This document shows positions 1-12,200 of a DNA stretch of 64,000 bases, piece by piece; position 1 is the first letter of the stretch, and every line of letters starts with the position of its first letter. The stretch covers positions 1,428,501 through 1,492,500 of the forward strand of contig LSRY02000005.1 in NCBI GenBank assembly GCA_001643675.2. The letters run 5' to 3'. Both the position numbers and the translations under genes were made by a program. Below the pieces are notes generated by a model that was given only the letters and a program-made list of their open reading frames with translations, made no database searches and had not been told where the DNA came from. The stretch comes from Monocercomonoides exilis. Taxonomy: Eukaryota; Preaxostyla; Oxymonadida; Polymastigidae.

Positions 1-1636
1 AATGAATAGGAGATATTGGCGTGGGTGAAACTGATGCCCCAAGAGACAAATTGTCTGTAACTGCATAGAAATCTTTCAAAGACGAAGACAGTGCAGGACT
101 TAGCGGAGATTCGATATCGAAGCTTAGTGGTGGAGAAGTCATCCAATCGCTATCATCATCTGGCATCTCCTTTCCGATGCTGTCCAATGGTGGAATATCT
201 CCATTGTCTTGTGCGAGAAGTTCGTTTTGCATCGCTTTATTAGTTCCGTCTGCAATTTTTGTTGAAAACACCCGCTCCTTTGGCATCCACACAGTCTCTA
301 CAAGTTGCTGTCTTAACTGTTCTATGAGCGTGTTTTCGTCATCTCGTTCGATCATCACTCGCTTTTTGTCTACGCTCACATTTATATCAACAGCACGGCG
401 TGGAAGCGTTAAGAACAAAAAATAGACTGGTTTTTTATTTTCTTTGGGATTATACATGGCAAATGTTTCATTGATTGTTTTTTGAAGACGTGGAATTAAC
501 ACTGGCCTGTTATTGAGAAACAAAAATTGCTTGTCTCGTGGTAGTGAAGAAGAAGAAGAAGAAGAACTTGAAAAGGATGAATTTGCTGAATGAATTGCAA
601 TTGAAGGAAGTGTTGTAAATCCAGATAATCTATTTCAACAGGTTGTGATAAATGATATTTTTGTGGAAATAACTTCAATGATACATCGTTACTGAAAAAA
701 TAAAAAATGCAATACTGGAAAAAATCTGTTTTTATATCTACAGGTGAAAGTTCAGAACGAATCCCAGGACCAAATACGTTGACAATGTTATCGATAAGAC
801 TGTGCGATCCATTTGTAGAAATTAATTCTTGAAATTTTCCTCTTAAGGACACGACATTTCATAAAGTCAAAAATGAAGCATCGTATGCAAAAAAAATTGA
901 AAAATGTTTGAAAATGTATGTGCATCAAACCCATTTAAAGATTGATTGATCAATGAAATTCTAATACCAAGCCCTGCAACTGCATATGATTGCATAATGT
1001 TTATCAGCTTTGAATAATCTCGTTTTACATTCTTCACAAATTCATTTCTTCTCACAGGAAGATTTTCAAACAAAGCGCTTACTGTTGCAGTTGTGCCAAT
1101 CTTTGTAATAAGCAAATTTTTCAAAAAATTGTTCAAAAAAATATTTTTTGAATTTCAAACTGAACGTGGTTTTTTTGTTTGTGATTGAATCGATCCATCG
1201 TGGTTAAACTGTATGCATGTTCCAATCATTGAATTCTTATGTCTTGTGAATATTGTCAAATTTGACAGAGCGCAAAGCGATGATATTGCCTTTTAAATAT
1301 TCGATATTATAATATGTTGAATTACATACAAATATTTTAGCAAACTTCTCCTCTAAATCCAAATGTCAGCAAGGATGATAAGTCAGAAACAGACATTAGT
1401 TTGCTTGTTGCATGTTTCTGTCCAAGAAGGGGAATATCCGCTTCAGAAATTCCGTGTCCATCATCTGAAACTTCAATGCTTTCAAGGCCATAATTTTTCA
1501 ATGTGACTGCTATGCGACTCGCTTCGGCATCCAAAGCATTTTCCACAAGCTCTTTAACTGCAGATGTCAAATCTAAAATTACTTGTCCAGAACATATATG
1601 ATGAACACTATCTGCATCAATTTTTCTTATGGACAT
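1..1636 (-). CDS. PMS2: PMS2-type MutL mismatch-repair ATPase, 3' end outside window
   Basis: DNA mismatch-repair MutL homologue of the PMS2 (yeast PMS1) type, which pairs with MLH1 in the nucleus. Five exons join in frame, read right to left: 1346-1636, 1161-1289, 931-1100, 674-841, 1-629. GHKL ATPase motifs are visible: ELVENALDA (residues 29-37), SDDGHGI, GFRGE/AISS formed across intron 1, and IGTT opening exon 3. The transducer domain follows, with QFLFLNNRPV and VDINVSVDKKRVM in exon 5. The first three introns start GTTTG; the fourth starts GTTATT and is only 44 bp. The protein continues past position 1, so the C-terminal endonuclease/dimerisation half cannot be judged. Family assignment is firm; PMS2 rather than PMS1 rests on similarity around the N-terminal motifs. 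Confidence 0.92.
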
Positions 1637-1978
1637 GTGAAATTTTATTAATGTTCAGCTTTGATTGTTTGAATAAATAAAAAGAAAAAGAAAAATTGAT
1701 TTAAATAATCAAATTTTATTTTGGGAAAATTATTCTCTAGAAAAATTAAAAAAAAATCATGTATATTTTTTTGAAAAATGTGCATTAAAAAAACCTCATT
1801 TATTGTATGCAAAGAGTTTTTTGCAAATTTTTTTATTTCTCGAGTTCAAGAAATATTTTATTACAATTTCAAATTTGATTTGATGTTTTCCTTTATAATA
1901 ATTGTTGTCTCTGAAAAATGAAGTTATTTTTGATGAATTATTGAAAAATCTTCAAAATAGCAACAACGATGAATCAAA

Positions 1979-2012
<34 letters not shown>

Positions 2013-4376
2013 TTATTTTATTTATTAATTTATTAATTTTTTTCTTTTCTTTTTTTCTTTCTTTTTCATAATTTTCCTGATTTCAAAAATAGAAAAAAAT
2101 ATTACTTTAAAATGTCAAGATTTTTCTTTTATCATTTTTCTTTGTTTGATTCATTAAATAATGAATTTTTGAAATTGATTTGTTTGAAAGAATTAAATTG
2201 TTTTTTTACAAAAATTATCAGTTGTTAAAGAATATCTCATCTCTGATCCAAATCTTGTTTAAGCTTAATTCATTTCTCGAGAATATAAATAATTTTGAAA
2301 TTGGTACCTGACAAATATAAAGGTTCCTTTCTTATTTCACATGGTGATATTTAACTAATATTTAGAAATAAAAGCGTTATTTCTTTTTTTCTGAAATGTA
2401 TTTTATTCAAGTATTTTTTCAAAAAATGCTTTCCAAACATAAGGAAAAATTCAAAAACATCAGGAAATTATCGATAATTTTAATTTGGTTTCATTTTTTA
2501 AAAAAAAAAAAAGAAAAAATTGAAAAGAATATAAATTCATATTTAGTCAGTTTTATAAATTTAATTTTTAGCTTTTTAATGAAAAAAAAAAAAAAAAACT
2601 TTTGAAAATTTTGAAATGCATTGATCGATTGGTATTTTAGAAAGAACTTTTGTTTTTATTAAATACGGAAAATCTTCTAATTTCAATTTTTTGGGAATAA
2701 TCATAACTCTTTTCAACAACAAAACTTATTTGGAATAGTGGAAATTGGAATTTTAAAAATATCAATCGAATAAAGTTCAGAACCCATCATTCATTATGAA
2801 CAATTTGTAAAAATAATACGGACTTCATAGTTTTATTTCAGCAAATCATTGAATTTTTGTAATACTCATTTCTTCATTAAACATTCTCAGATTAGAAAAT
2901 AAATTACGATTCTCATTATCACGGACAAAAATAAATGGTTTCATAGAATTACGTTTAACGATGATACTCATATGCCAAATAATGATCCAATTTTTTTTGA
3001 ATTTTTTGTTCCAAAAAGGTTATCCAAGGTGCATATTTTTCCAATAAAAATACCTGAAGTGAAATATTATTTCACTGTATATTTTGAACATGTGTGTGAT
3101 TATTTTTGAAATCATCACTTTTTTCTTAAGTGCTAATTCTTTAAAGGTGTTATTTCTTTGTGGAATAATTTTTCGTACATATGAATGAAACATTCCAATA
3201 ATTTCAAAAAATAATGTTTTTGATTCAAAACTTTAAAAAATTGCTTTTGTTTGGAGTTTTGACTTTTCAATGTTCATTTGAAAATAATAAAGATCTGTTT
3301 TTGAACTGAAAATAATGAATGAAAAAATATAATTTCTAAAATAATCACCTGTATTTTGATCAAAATATTGTTCACTCTTACGAAACTTCACTTTAATGGA
3401 AGCTGTTATTTGATGATGGAATTATTAACGTTCAAGTGAAGTTACACGAGGAAGAATAGAAATTTGAACAAGACATGGATATTTATATTTTTTCAGAATT
3501 AAACAATCACAATTTTTCAAAATAGAACAACACATATTCACTAAATCACATTTCAACCTTTATTCATTTCAAAAAAAAATCGGGAAACAAAAATTGCCAA
3601 TAAGATAAAAGAAAATTCAAAAACTATTTTTTTCAAAAATATCTGCGATTTGATTTTTTTGTTCATAAATAAGCAAATCTGTTGTTTCATATTAATTATC
3701 AAAACTATTAAAAAAACATTTGAAAAAAGATATTTGATAAAATAACTTTAAAAAATTTTCCCTAATGGGCAATATGTAACATGCATGGACCCAATTTTTT
3801 TCGCTTATGCAATAATTTAATATATCTCAAAAATTTCACATTCACATCTTTTCTTTCCAAAGATAAAGAGTTTTGTCTTTCAAATAAACATTTTGATTTG
3901 AAGAATTCCAACAGAACTTGATTTTGAAATTGTTTTTATTCATTAAGTTGTCAAATGTGATTTTTGACTTATTGAACAAATTGAATGAAAAAAAATATAG
4001 ATAAAGAAATATGCGACAAGATTTTTTGCTTTTGAATTTTGTTCCATTCAGTATTTTCGAATATATTTCTCATTTTAAAAAATTTTCTAAACATTTTTGA
4101 CATAAGAATGTGAGACTTGTTTTAATATGATAACGGATAAAGTTTGAAACAAAAAATTGTTTTTTTCATAAATGCTAAAAATATGCACCATATTTATCTT
4201 TAATGCTTTTTGATAACATTCTTCCAATGAAAAACAAATAATGCTATGTGAAAAAGAAGAATCTAATGCTTGGATATATTTTCAACACAGCCAAACGAAA
4301 TCCAAAAATTTGTAAAAATTTAAAAAAAAAAAATATAAAATAAAATTGCCAAAGAAGAAAATAAACAAATTAGAAT
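1637..4376. other. AT-rich intergenic region, no gene seen
   Basis: About 2.7 kb between two minus-strand genes. It is extremely AT-rich, with many poly-A and poly-T runs and an ATTT microsatellite at about 1981-2040. Short open frames here lack any recognisable domain or the composition of the coding exons nearby. I see no tRNA or other RNA gene. It presumably carries the promoter of the PMS2-type gene and the 3' end of its upstream neighbour. Confidence 0.6.
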
Positions 4377-5873
4377 TTAACTTAAAGGAGCATCCTTCCG
4401 TTCTGGATGCTGCATCAAATAATCTACAAAATTTATGCAATCGCAATTTGAAGAATAAGAATAAAAGAATTAATATATAAATAAACAATTAAGTTTTGTT
4501 CAACAAGTTAATAAAGAAAACACACATGTGATCGTTTCTTTCATTACAGGATCTTCCAATAAATCAGCTTCCGTAACTTTTTCTCTTGTTACTGGGTCAA
4601 TTCCCAGCTTTTTAATATAATTAACAAGATTAGTCCTTTCAAATACATATCCAGCTTTATTTCTGACAGGATCGACAATAAACTGCTTTGAAAGAGGGCA
4701 TCTGTATCCGGCTTCTAATTCCTCTTTAAAAGTTTTTTGCTTCAATTCCGGAATGCCTAATAAAACATTATTAAGTGGAAGTGAAGAAGTTGCATATGAA
4801 ACAGATGTTTTGCCAGATGGAAGTGACGAAGTGGAAATCGAAGAAGAAGAAGAAGAAGATGATGATGATGAAGAAGAAGAGGAAGAATCCATTTTCGTTG
4901 AAGATTGTGGAACACCTGTCGAATGTGCTAAATCAGTTAATGAATCTTGGATCGATGCAGATGATACTGGAATTTTCGAATTTTGAATTGTCGAGTTCAC
5001 TAAAGAAGATGAAGGTAATATTTCTTTTGAATCATCGATGCAATTATCAGAAGATTTCTTTTGTTCTTCTGTTGATTTATTATTATTATATGATTCAACT
5101 TTCGAAAATTTTGATAAATTCATTAATTCTTTATCCAATTCTCTTGTTGCAACCAAAGTGAAAGAATAAAGAAGCATATGATGCTGATTATGCTCTCTTG
5201 AAAATGGAGTAGCACATATTTCCAAAATATTTTCTGTTGAAGATGTTGCATAATGCATTAATTGCGGTTCAATATTTCGTTTAAAATACAATCTAATTGG
5301 ATCCATTTCATTTTCATGAAGGGGTGAAGTAACTTCAAATTCAATGGAAATGAAGTTTGACTCAGAGTCTCGCAAAGGCTCTTGATTTAAGAATCTTCCC
5401 ATAAAAGTTAACAACTGACTTTTCCAAACCTTTTGATAAGAATCTTCCCGTGCCTCCAAAACACGTTGTCCAAAAATTGAATCGAAACGACTAAAACTAA
5501 GAGTTTGATTAACAGTTGTGAGCAGATTTTGAGGCATTAATTGTAAAATATGAGGATTACCATCTTTTCCTCTTTGCAAAAGTGTTCCGTGAAAAGAAAA
5601 TTCTTTTCCAACTTGTGGTAAAGGTCCGTATGTTAAAACCGTTTCTTCTTCACATCTTAATTGAACGTTTTCACATTCTGAAGATGAAGGATCACATTTT
5701 ATTTTTATTTGATTCGGAGATATATCGAGAATAATACCGGACCACTGGACGGTAGTATTCGCAAATGTTGAAGAAAAAAGCTGATCCAATGAATTGTCAT
5801 AGGTGAAAGAACATGTTCTCATATATTCTTCAAATGTTAACGTGAATGGTGGCGTGAAAGATAACATCTTCAA
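4377..5873 (-). CDS. U-box/SP-RING-like domain protein
   Basis: Two exons, 4526-5873 and 4377-4423, give 464 residues; the intron starts GTGTGTT and ends TTGTAG. Residues about 390-448 look like a U-box: CPLSKQFIVDPVRNK, then GYVFER, a hydrophobic helix, and DPVTRE. No zinc-ligand histidine is visible, which favours a U-box over a RING; a degenerate SP-RING (Nse2 type) is the alternative. U-box proteins usually act as E3 ubiquitin ligases. The first 270 residues are globular and not recognised. A pure serine tract follows at about 338-352. The short last exon ends MQHPERKDAPLS. The start lies 73 bp from the divergent MBOAT gene. The domain is well supported, the cellular role is not. Confidence 0.7.
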
Positions 5874-5946
5874 TCACTTTATTTATTATCACTAAGGGTG
5901 CTGATCATTAATTATTTTTGTTTTTTTTAAACTTTACTTTATTTAA
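5874..5946. promoter_or_regulatory. Compact divergent intergenic spacer
   Basis: Only 73 bp separate the start codons of the minus-strand U-box-like gene and the plus-strand MBOAT gene. Both promoters must therefore lie here or inside the coding regions. The spacer is AT-rich with a poly-T run; I recognise no specific element. Confidence 0.45.
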
Positions 5947-7963
5947 ATGATTGATCCAATATCAGCTGTTGTTGATCGTTTTATATTGCCAGTTCAAAAT
6001 ATAACTGGATTTTCAAAGGATATTTCAAAAACTTTTGTCAGTTTGGGCATTTTTTTTAAAAATGAAGTATTTGAAATGAAATTTTGTCTAACACGAAACC
6101 AGGTTATTTATTTGCTTTTTGCTTTGCATATTTATGGCCAAAACTTCCATATGGATTTTCTCGTCGGGCATTTAGTCTCGTTGTTGGATTATTTCTTCTA
6201 TTAATGACATACGGACTTTATGCTTCGTTCACGTTTTTTGGTATGATTATACCATCTTACATACTAATATCACACGGAATTGGGCAGAAAAAACCTTTGA
6301 TCATTTTTGGATTTACGATGGTTTATTTGCTTGCAGTTTTTGCCTATTATTATCGAACAGCGTATGGAATATGGCAAATGGATATCACTTCTCCTTTAAT
6401 GATCGCTGTTCAGAAATGTACGTCATTAGCCTGGAATTTGTTCGATGGAAAAAAACAAACCGATGCACTTTTGGCAAATAATGGAATTAAACCAACAAAG
6501 CCAGTTCTGAGGACATCTCATCAGAGAAGAGTTGCATTAAATGAATGCCCTTCCTTATTTGGATTTGTATCTTGGATGATGTTTCCGATATCTTTGTCCG
6601 TTGGACCAGCAACTGAATATGCAATGTTTGAGTCAAGCATCGAAATAAAGGAAGCTCCTCTTCGATCTCGCTACAAACTTTTCTGGAAACAACTCGTTTT
6701 AGGTGCTATTTTCATGGTCTATTTTGTGCATCCTGTTGATGTTGGATTTGTGTTTGATAAGGAATTTATCTCACAACCATTTTGGAGGAGGGTACTAAAG
6801 TTACATATATGCATGAGTTGGACGAGATTACGGTTTGACTAAATATAACAAAATATTTTTTAATGAAAGGTTAAAAAAATTTGACATGTACATTTTTTAA
6901 AAATTTCATGTCATTCTGAATTTTTGCATGAAGTTATTATTCAGCTTGGTGTTTAACAAATGCTGCAATGATTTTGGCCGGGGCAGGGTTTGACGGAAAT
7001 AGCTGGGAAAACGCAATGAATGTGTTTGTATTTCGATTGGAATTTGCAAGACGTCCAAAGGCATTTATTGCTAATTGGAATTGCGGAACACAGCGATTCT
7101 TGAAATATTGTTTGCATTCAATAGCTCCATTTTTGTTGTTCACGCGCATCATTTACTTTTTCTTTCTTTCTTTCTTTTTTTGAAACTTATAAAAATCTGG
7201 GCATATTTACAGACATCTATGTTCGCGGACCAACAGACCCCAAAACGGGACTTGTTCATCCATTTATGCAATATGTTACATTTATCGTTTCTGGAATCTG
7301 GCACGGATGGTATGCTGGATATCTCTTGCATTTTACCATCCTCTTCCTCATCAACGTAATAGATCGTCTTTACTTTGCTCTCTTTCCAATCAAGTATGAG
7401 GAAAGACCCGCGCTCTATGGGTATGAGGAAACCCAACGAGAATTGAGAGAAATAGAAAATAAAAACATCAAAGAGAAACATACAACAGAAAAGAAAGATG
7501 AGAAACTCGAATCAAATTCCATGAAACAAAAGCAAACAAGTTCAATGAGCGATGACAAAAAACCAGTTGTTGGAAATTCTACAACAACTTGTTCAAGTGA
7601 TGAAAACATAAAAACAGATCTTCTTCGCACAGTTTTTGAATGGGTAGTTACACAGGTTCTTTTCAATTATGCTGCAATCGTGATGGCGGTTTGTTTCTTC
7701 TGTTCATTTTCTGATTCTTAGCATTTTTGCTCATTTGATATCTTTTCTCACAATAATACTTTTTTCCCCCAATCACGGTTAACCTTTAGGCACTTGTTTG
7801 GCCTACTATTGTGCAAGCTAACAAAGTTATCAATTGGTGGGGACTTAAAACTATTGTTGCTCTTATCGTCATTTTACAGTTAATGACTATCTTTAAAAAG
7901 AAACCCAGCAAAACATCTTCAAAGAAAGACGATTCTTCATTCCCCATTTCATCGCCGCAGTAG
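5947..7963 (+). CDS. MBOAT lysophospholipid acyltransferase
   Basis: Membrane-bound O-acyltransferase predicted to re-acylate lysophospholipids in the endoplasmic reticulum. Five exons (5947-6040, 6103-6832, 6934-7109, 7213-7688, 7790-7963) give 549 residues, a normal family length. Several hydrophobic segments are visible, e.g. in exon 2 and the C-terminal IVALIVILQLMTI. Family signatures are WNCGTQRFLKY with the conserved Asn near residue 324, and SGIWHGWYAGY with the catalytic-type His near residue 364; RLRYYSAWCLTNAAMI also matches the LPLAT branch. Residues between the core and the last membrane segment are charged and lower in complexity. All four introns begin GTTTG. Substrate head group cannot be decided. 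Stop is TAG, and the gene is convergent with its right neighbour. Confidence 0.9.
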
Positions 7964-8255
7964 ATTAAAAGACTATTTTTTTCTCTTTCATTTGAACATG
8001 AATTTATTATCATTTCACAAGGAAGGAGCGCCAATGGCGATATCGTAATCATTCGCAAAAGAAAAGAAAGAAAAGAACAAATATATGAACGAGTGTATTT
8101 AATCAAAGAAATGGAGATTACGATCCAAATTGGGAGATTGAGATGATATATTGTTCACAATATCTTACATCAAATGCAAGGTCCGGAATCCAGTTGTAAT
8201 CTTTCTCAAAAAGAGATTATAATCTCATAAAAAAATAAGTGGAATGAAAAGAAAT
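7964..8255. other. Convergent 3' intergenic spacer
   Basis: A 292-bp AT-rich interval between two convergent stop codons. It must hold both polyadenylation regions. No other feature is seen. Confidence 0.5.
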
Positions 8256-9060
8256 TTAACGTCGACCTCCTGCACGTCCTCTGCTGCGAGGAGCTTGGCG
8301 AATAGGTTGGCGTGTTTGACGTGTATTTCTTAATCGTTGTGCATTAGTTGGTGCCTGGACAAGATACATTGGAGATTGTGTTGGTGGGATCATCATGATA
8401 GGCTGGGCTGGAACTGGCTGAACAACTTTTGATGTTGCCCTTTGTCTTGGTTGCTTTTTAGGTCTAGCAGGTTTTTGTGGTGCAGCTGCCATTTGAGTAG
8501 GAAATTGAACTGGCATAGACTTTGAGATCTTAGAAATTTCTTGTGATAATGCTCGTTTTTGAGCTCTTGGAATGGAAATAAATTACAAACAAAACATAGA
8601 TCATAAGTTAAAATATGTTTTAAAAATAAAAAATTGCACACTTTGTAAGCACAGATTGATTTCGTTTGCCTTTCCCAGTCTTTTGAGGTGTTGCAACTGG
8701 AAGGACAAAAACAGATGGAGGTTGTTGAACGACTGGGGCCATTAATGGCATTTGAACAGGAGTTTGTAAAAGTCCAGCTGCTCCGAAATTTCTTTGAGTT
8801 TTTGGCTTTGATGATCTTTTTTGCCCACGAAGTTGATCAAGTTTTGCATTTCTGCGTGCCTGTCCCTTTCTACGTGAAAAAGAAGCCCCAGATTCTCGTC
8901 TTTGTCCACCGCGGGACTTCAGCGCAAAAACGAGAAGAAAAATAAAGAACGATTCATATTTGAAATAAATGAGGAAACCAGAAAAGCATACCAAACGTCG
9001 GCGCTCTTTGCTTTCTTTAATCATATCATCGAGTGATTTATCAACGTCAATAGTAGACAT
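8256..9060 (-). CDS. Small basic protein with UAP56-binding-like motif (mRNA export adaptor candidate)
   Basis: Three exons (8992-9060, 8642-8916, 8256-8565) encode 217 residues. The N-terminus reads IDVDKSLDDMIKES, close to the UAP56-binding motif that opens ALY/REF, UIF and related export adaptors (core SLDDII). The remainder is basic and disordered: Arg/Gly/Gln-rich with repeated KPARPKKQ-type and RTRQPIRQ-type stretches, ending SRGRAGGRR, an RNA-binding or arginine-methylation type tail. No RRM is visible, so it resembles UIF or Chtop-like adaptors more than ALY. The introns start GTATGC and GTGTGC; the first is 75 bp and open in frame, so its removal is chosen from the splice motifs and composition. 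Role in TREX-type export is inferred from the motif only. Confidence 0.6.
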
Positions 9061-9279
9061 AATTATTGATCTTCAAAGAAATAGAAACAGTTGGAGAAGT
9101 TTATTGATCTCAGCCCACTTTCTACACTGTTCTGATCAACAATATTTTTTTATAAAAATTTTTTGAATTTTTCCACTAACACGAAATATGTATTCACAAA
9201 TTCAAGTTTTGTGCTATATTTGAAAATAATATGATTCTCTTCTTCAAATGTGTATTTTTATTGTGATGGCAAAAGAAAA

Positions 9280-12200
9280 TTATCCCAAAAAGGTTGGTTC
9301 TTCATTACAAAACTCATCAAGCTCAAATTCAGTGTAAGTATGCGCATTCGAAAGAAGTTTTTTGGCAGAATTTAAAAAGAACTCAATTTTTTCGTCTTGT
9401 TTTTCAGCGTCCATTGCCAAAAGGATTTGATCAAACGGGACTTGTTTAATCCATTCAACAATTGGGAACAGTTTGTGTGTGTCTGAAGAATCATTGCCAG
9501 ACGAAAAAGCAGAACGAGAAGAATGATGAAACGCAGAGGGCGGGATGTATTTTCCAATGCTTGTCGGATGCAGCGTCGTCACATACGGATCATTCACTGA
9601 ATACGGCGATTCTTCGCTATCTTCTTCATTTTTGGCTCTTTTGCTGCTATCAGATTGCGTCGCATCCATCTCCATTCCTGACTCATTCACACAAAACTCT
9701 TTCCCTTTCAGCTCTTCCAGAAGCATAAACTCCTTCTGCCCATCGCCTTCCCTGTTGTCTTCTCTTCCCATGCTTCTCATACTTCCCCTTCTTCCTCTTC
9801 TGCTTTCTCCATCCATCTCCATCTCCATCTCTGTTTCCATCCCCATCCCCATCTCTTTCTCCATCTCTTTCTCCATCTCTCCATCTTCTCTTTCACTCCC
9901 CCTCTCCCTCTCCCTCTCCTCTCCCTTTTCCATCTCCACAATGCCCCTCTGAATGCGGTCAAAGCGCAGAAGCGCACAAAATGCCTGCAGAGCAATCTTC
10001 TTCAAAGGCGTGTGTTTCAATTGGTGTGCTGTCATCAGCAGGTCGCAGAATCCTCTGACGAGTGTGAATCCCAATGGATGCAGCTCAAACATATTCGGAT
10101 TGCGAAGAGAAGGAGAAGGAAGAGGAATCTGTGGTGGTGGTGGTGGAGGTGGAGGAGGGATAGGAGGAGGAAGAGGAGGAGGGGGTGCTGCTGATTCAGG
10201 GATGGGAGATGGGAAGACGGATGAGGTGGTGATAGATGAAGGAGAAAGAGAAGGAGAAGGAGAAGATGAGGCAGAAGATGAGGCAGAAAAAGGAGAAGAG
10301 GAGGAGGAGGAAGAAGAAGGAAATGGAGTGTTTGATTGAAATCCACTGAATTGAGTTTGAACGCTGTAATTTTGAGAGGAAATTTGGTTGGGCTGAAAAG
10401 ATGAAGTGGATGAAGTGTATGGATTAGGATAACTTTCAGATGAAGAAGTGAACTGTGAAGTTGAATGAGGAGCTGAAGTGAAACCAGAAGAAGGAGAAGG
10501 AGAAGGAGAAGATGATGATTGAAATGGAGAGCTATTAGAAAAAGAAAAAGAATTAAAATTAGAAGCAGAAGAAGAAGCTGAAGGATTAGCAGCAGAAGAA
10601 GTAAATGATGTAGTAAAAGGAGGAATAAGAGAAGGAGGAGGTGCAAATTGAGCATTCATCTGCTGATTCAGAGGAGTCGGCTGCTGAACAGAGGCATCTG
10701 CAACCATCTGTCCTGGCTGTAGTGAATTGCTTGGCTGGAAAAACGGAGAGGAAGAAGGAGGAAACTGAGATTGTTGAATTGGCTGCATCGATTGCATTGA
10801 TTGCATTGATTGGGCTGACTGATTAACTTGTCCCATTTGCTGTTGAATCTGTTGTTGTTGCTGATCATATCCCATTTGACCACTCCGCTGTGCATAACCA
10901 TCTGACATTCCTGATGTCCCCTGTACTTTTTGTGCTTCTTCTTTCTCCTGATTCTCCTGTATCTCTTGCATTCCTTGCGTCTCTTGCGTCTCCTGTGTCT
11001 CTTGAAGTGCCATCTGCGCCACCGATGCCATGCTAACAACAGAATACGGGTCAGCTGCATAGCGTGATGGAGGAAGCAGCAGAATTCTTCTGATGAGTGA
11101 GGTTGATGTCAGCAGAAGCGATGCCACACCTGCTGCTGCCTCACACCGCAGCTGAAGAAGAATCTCGTCGCTTTCTCTGTCTTTCCGTTGCATCTCTATC
11201 TGCTTTTTGATGCGTCTGCTGTCTCGAACATTTGAAGAGCTTCCAGAACATTCTCCTTCTCCTCCATCTCCTCCTTCTCCCCCTCTTTCTCCTTCTCCTC
11301 CTTCTCCATCTTCTGCACTGCCTTCGTCATCTGTATCAGAATCTTCATAGAGCCCTTGCATACACATAGGCATCTCCAGATCTTTGCCCCTCATCTTTCT
11401 CTGCTGCCGCTGCTTCCTCTGCTTCTCTTCCTTCTCTTCTTCATCGTCCCATTCATCACATCCATTCTCTTCTCCTGCACCATCAGCACTTCCTTGTTCT
11501 TTGCCATTCTTTTTTTTGCCGGCACACACACCCACATTATTCTTCATCTGCGCCATTTTCCTTTTCTCCTCTCTCTTTTCGCGATTTGTGGTCAAATCGA
11601 TGCCACACATCAGCCGCACCATTCTGAGCACCACGTCTGCCTCAAACACCTTTTCTGCATTCTGAATCCCGTCACACGCAATGTTGCAGAGTGTGCTGCA
11701 GGTCTGTTGGGAGTTTCATTAAAGAGAGTAATAAAAGAGAGAGAAAGAGAAAGAGAATTTATTTATTCAGAATAAATAAATAAATAAATTTGTTAATTGA
11801 ATAAACAAATGGAAAAAATCAGTTCTTAATTTAAAAAAAAAAGAAAGGAAAACAAAAGAGTGATTAAAAACACACCAATGTGAGGATAGTCTGGTTGATG
11901 TGTGTGTGCAGAACAGTCGAAAGTGCTGTGAGGGTGTTGTTTTTGATCAGCAGCTGTGTCATTTTCTCGTCTCCACGCGACACATTGCACACAACACTCG
12001 CTGCAGCTGTGGCAGTGACGATGGACTGATGGCTGAATGAAGAGATGGATGGTTGAATGATTGAATGGTTGGAGGATAAATAGATGAAGAGATGAAGAGA
12101 TGAACGCATTTATATTGACATTTTTTTAAAGAAAGAACCGCATTGAAAGCATTGATGAATTTATGTAAATTGAGCACACACACACACATACACAAAAAAA

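Noticed and set aside
2396-2605. Short Lys/Phe-rich open frame in the 1637-4376 gap
   Set aside because: Composition follows poly-A/poly-T DNA; no homology or splice-compatible partner exons.
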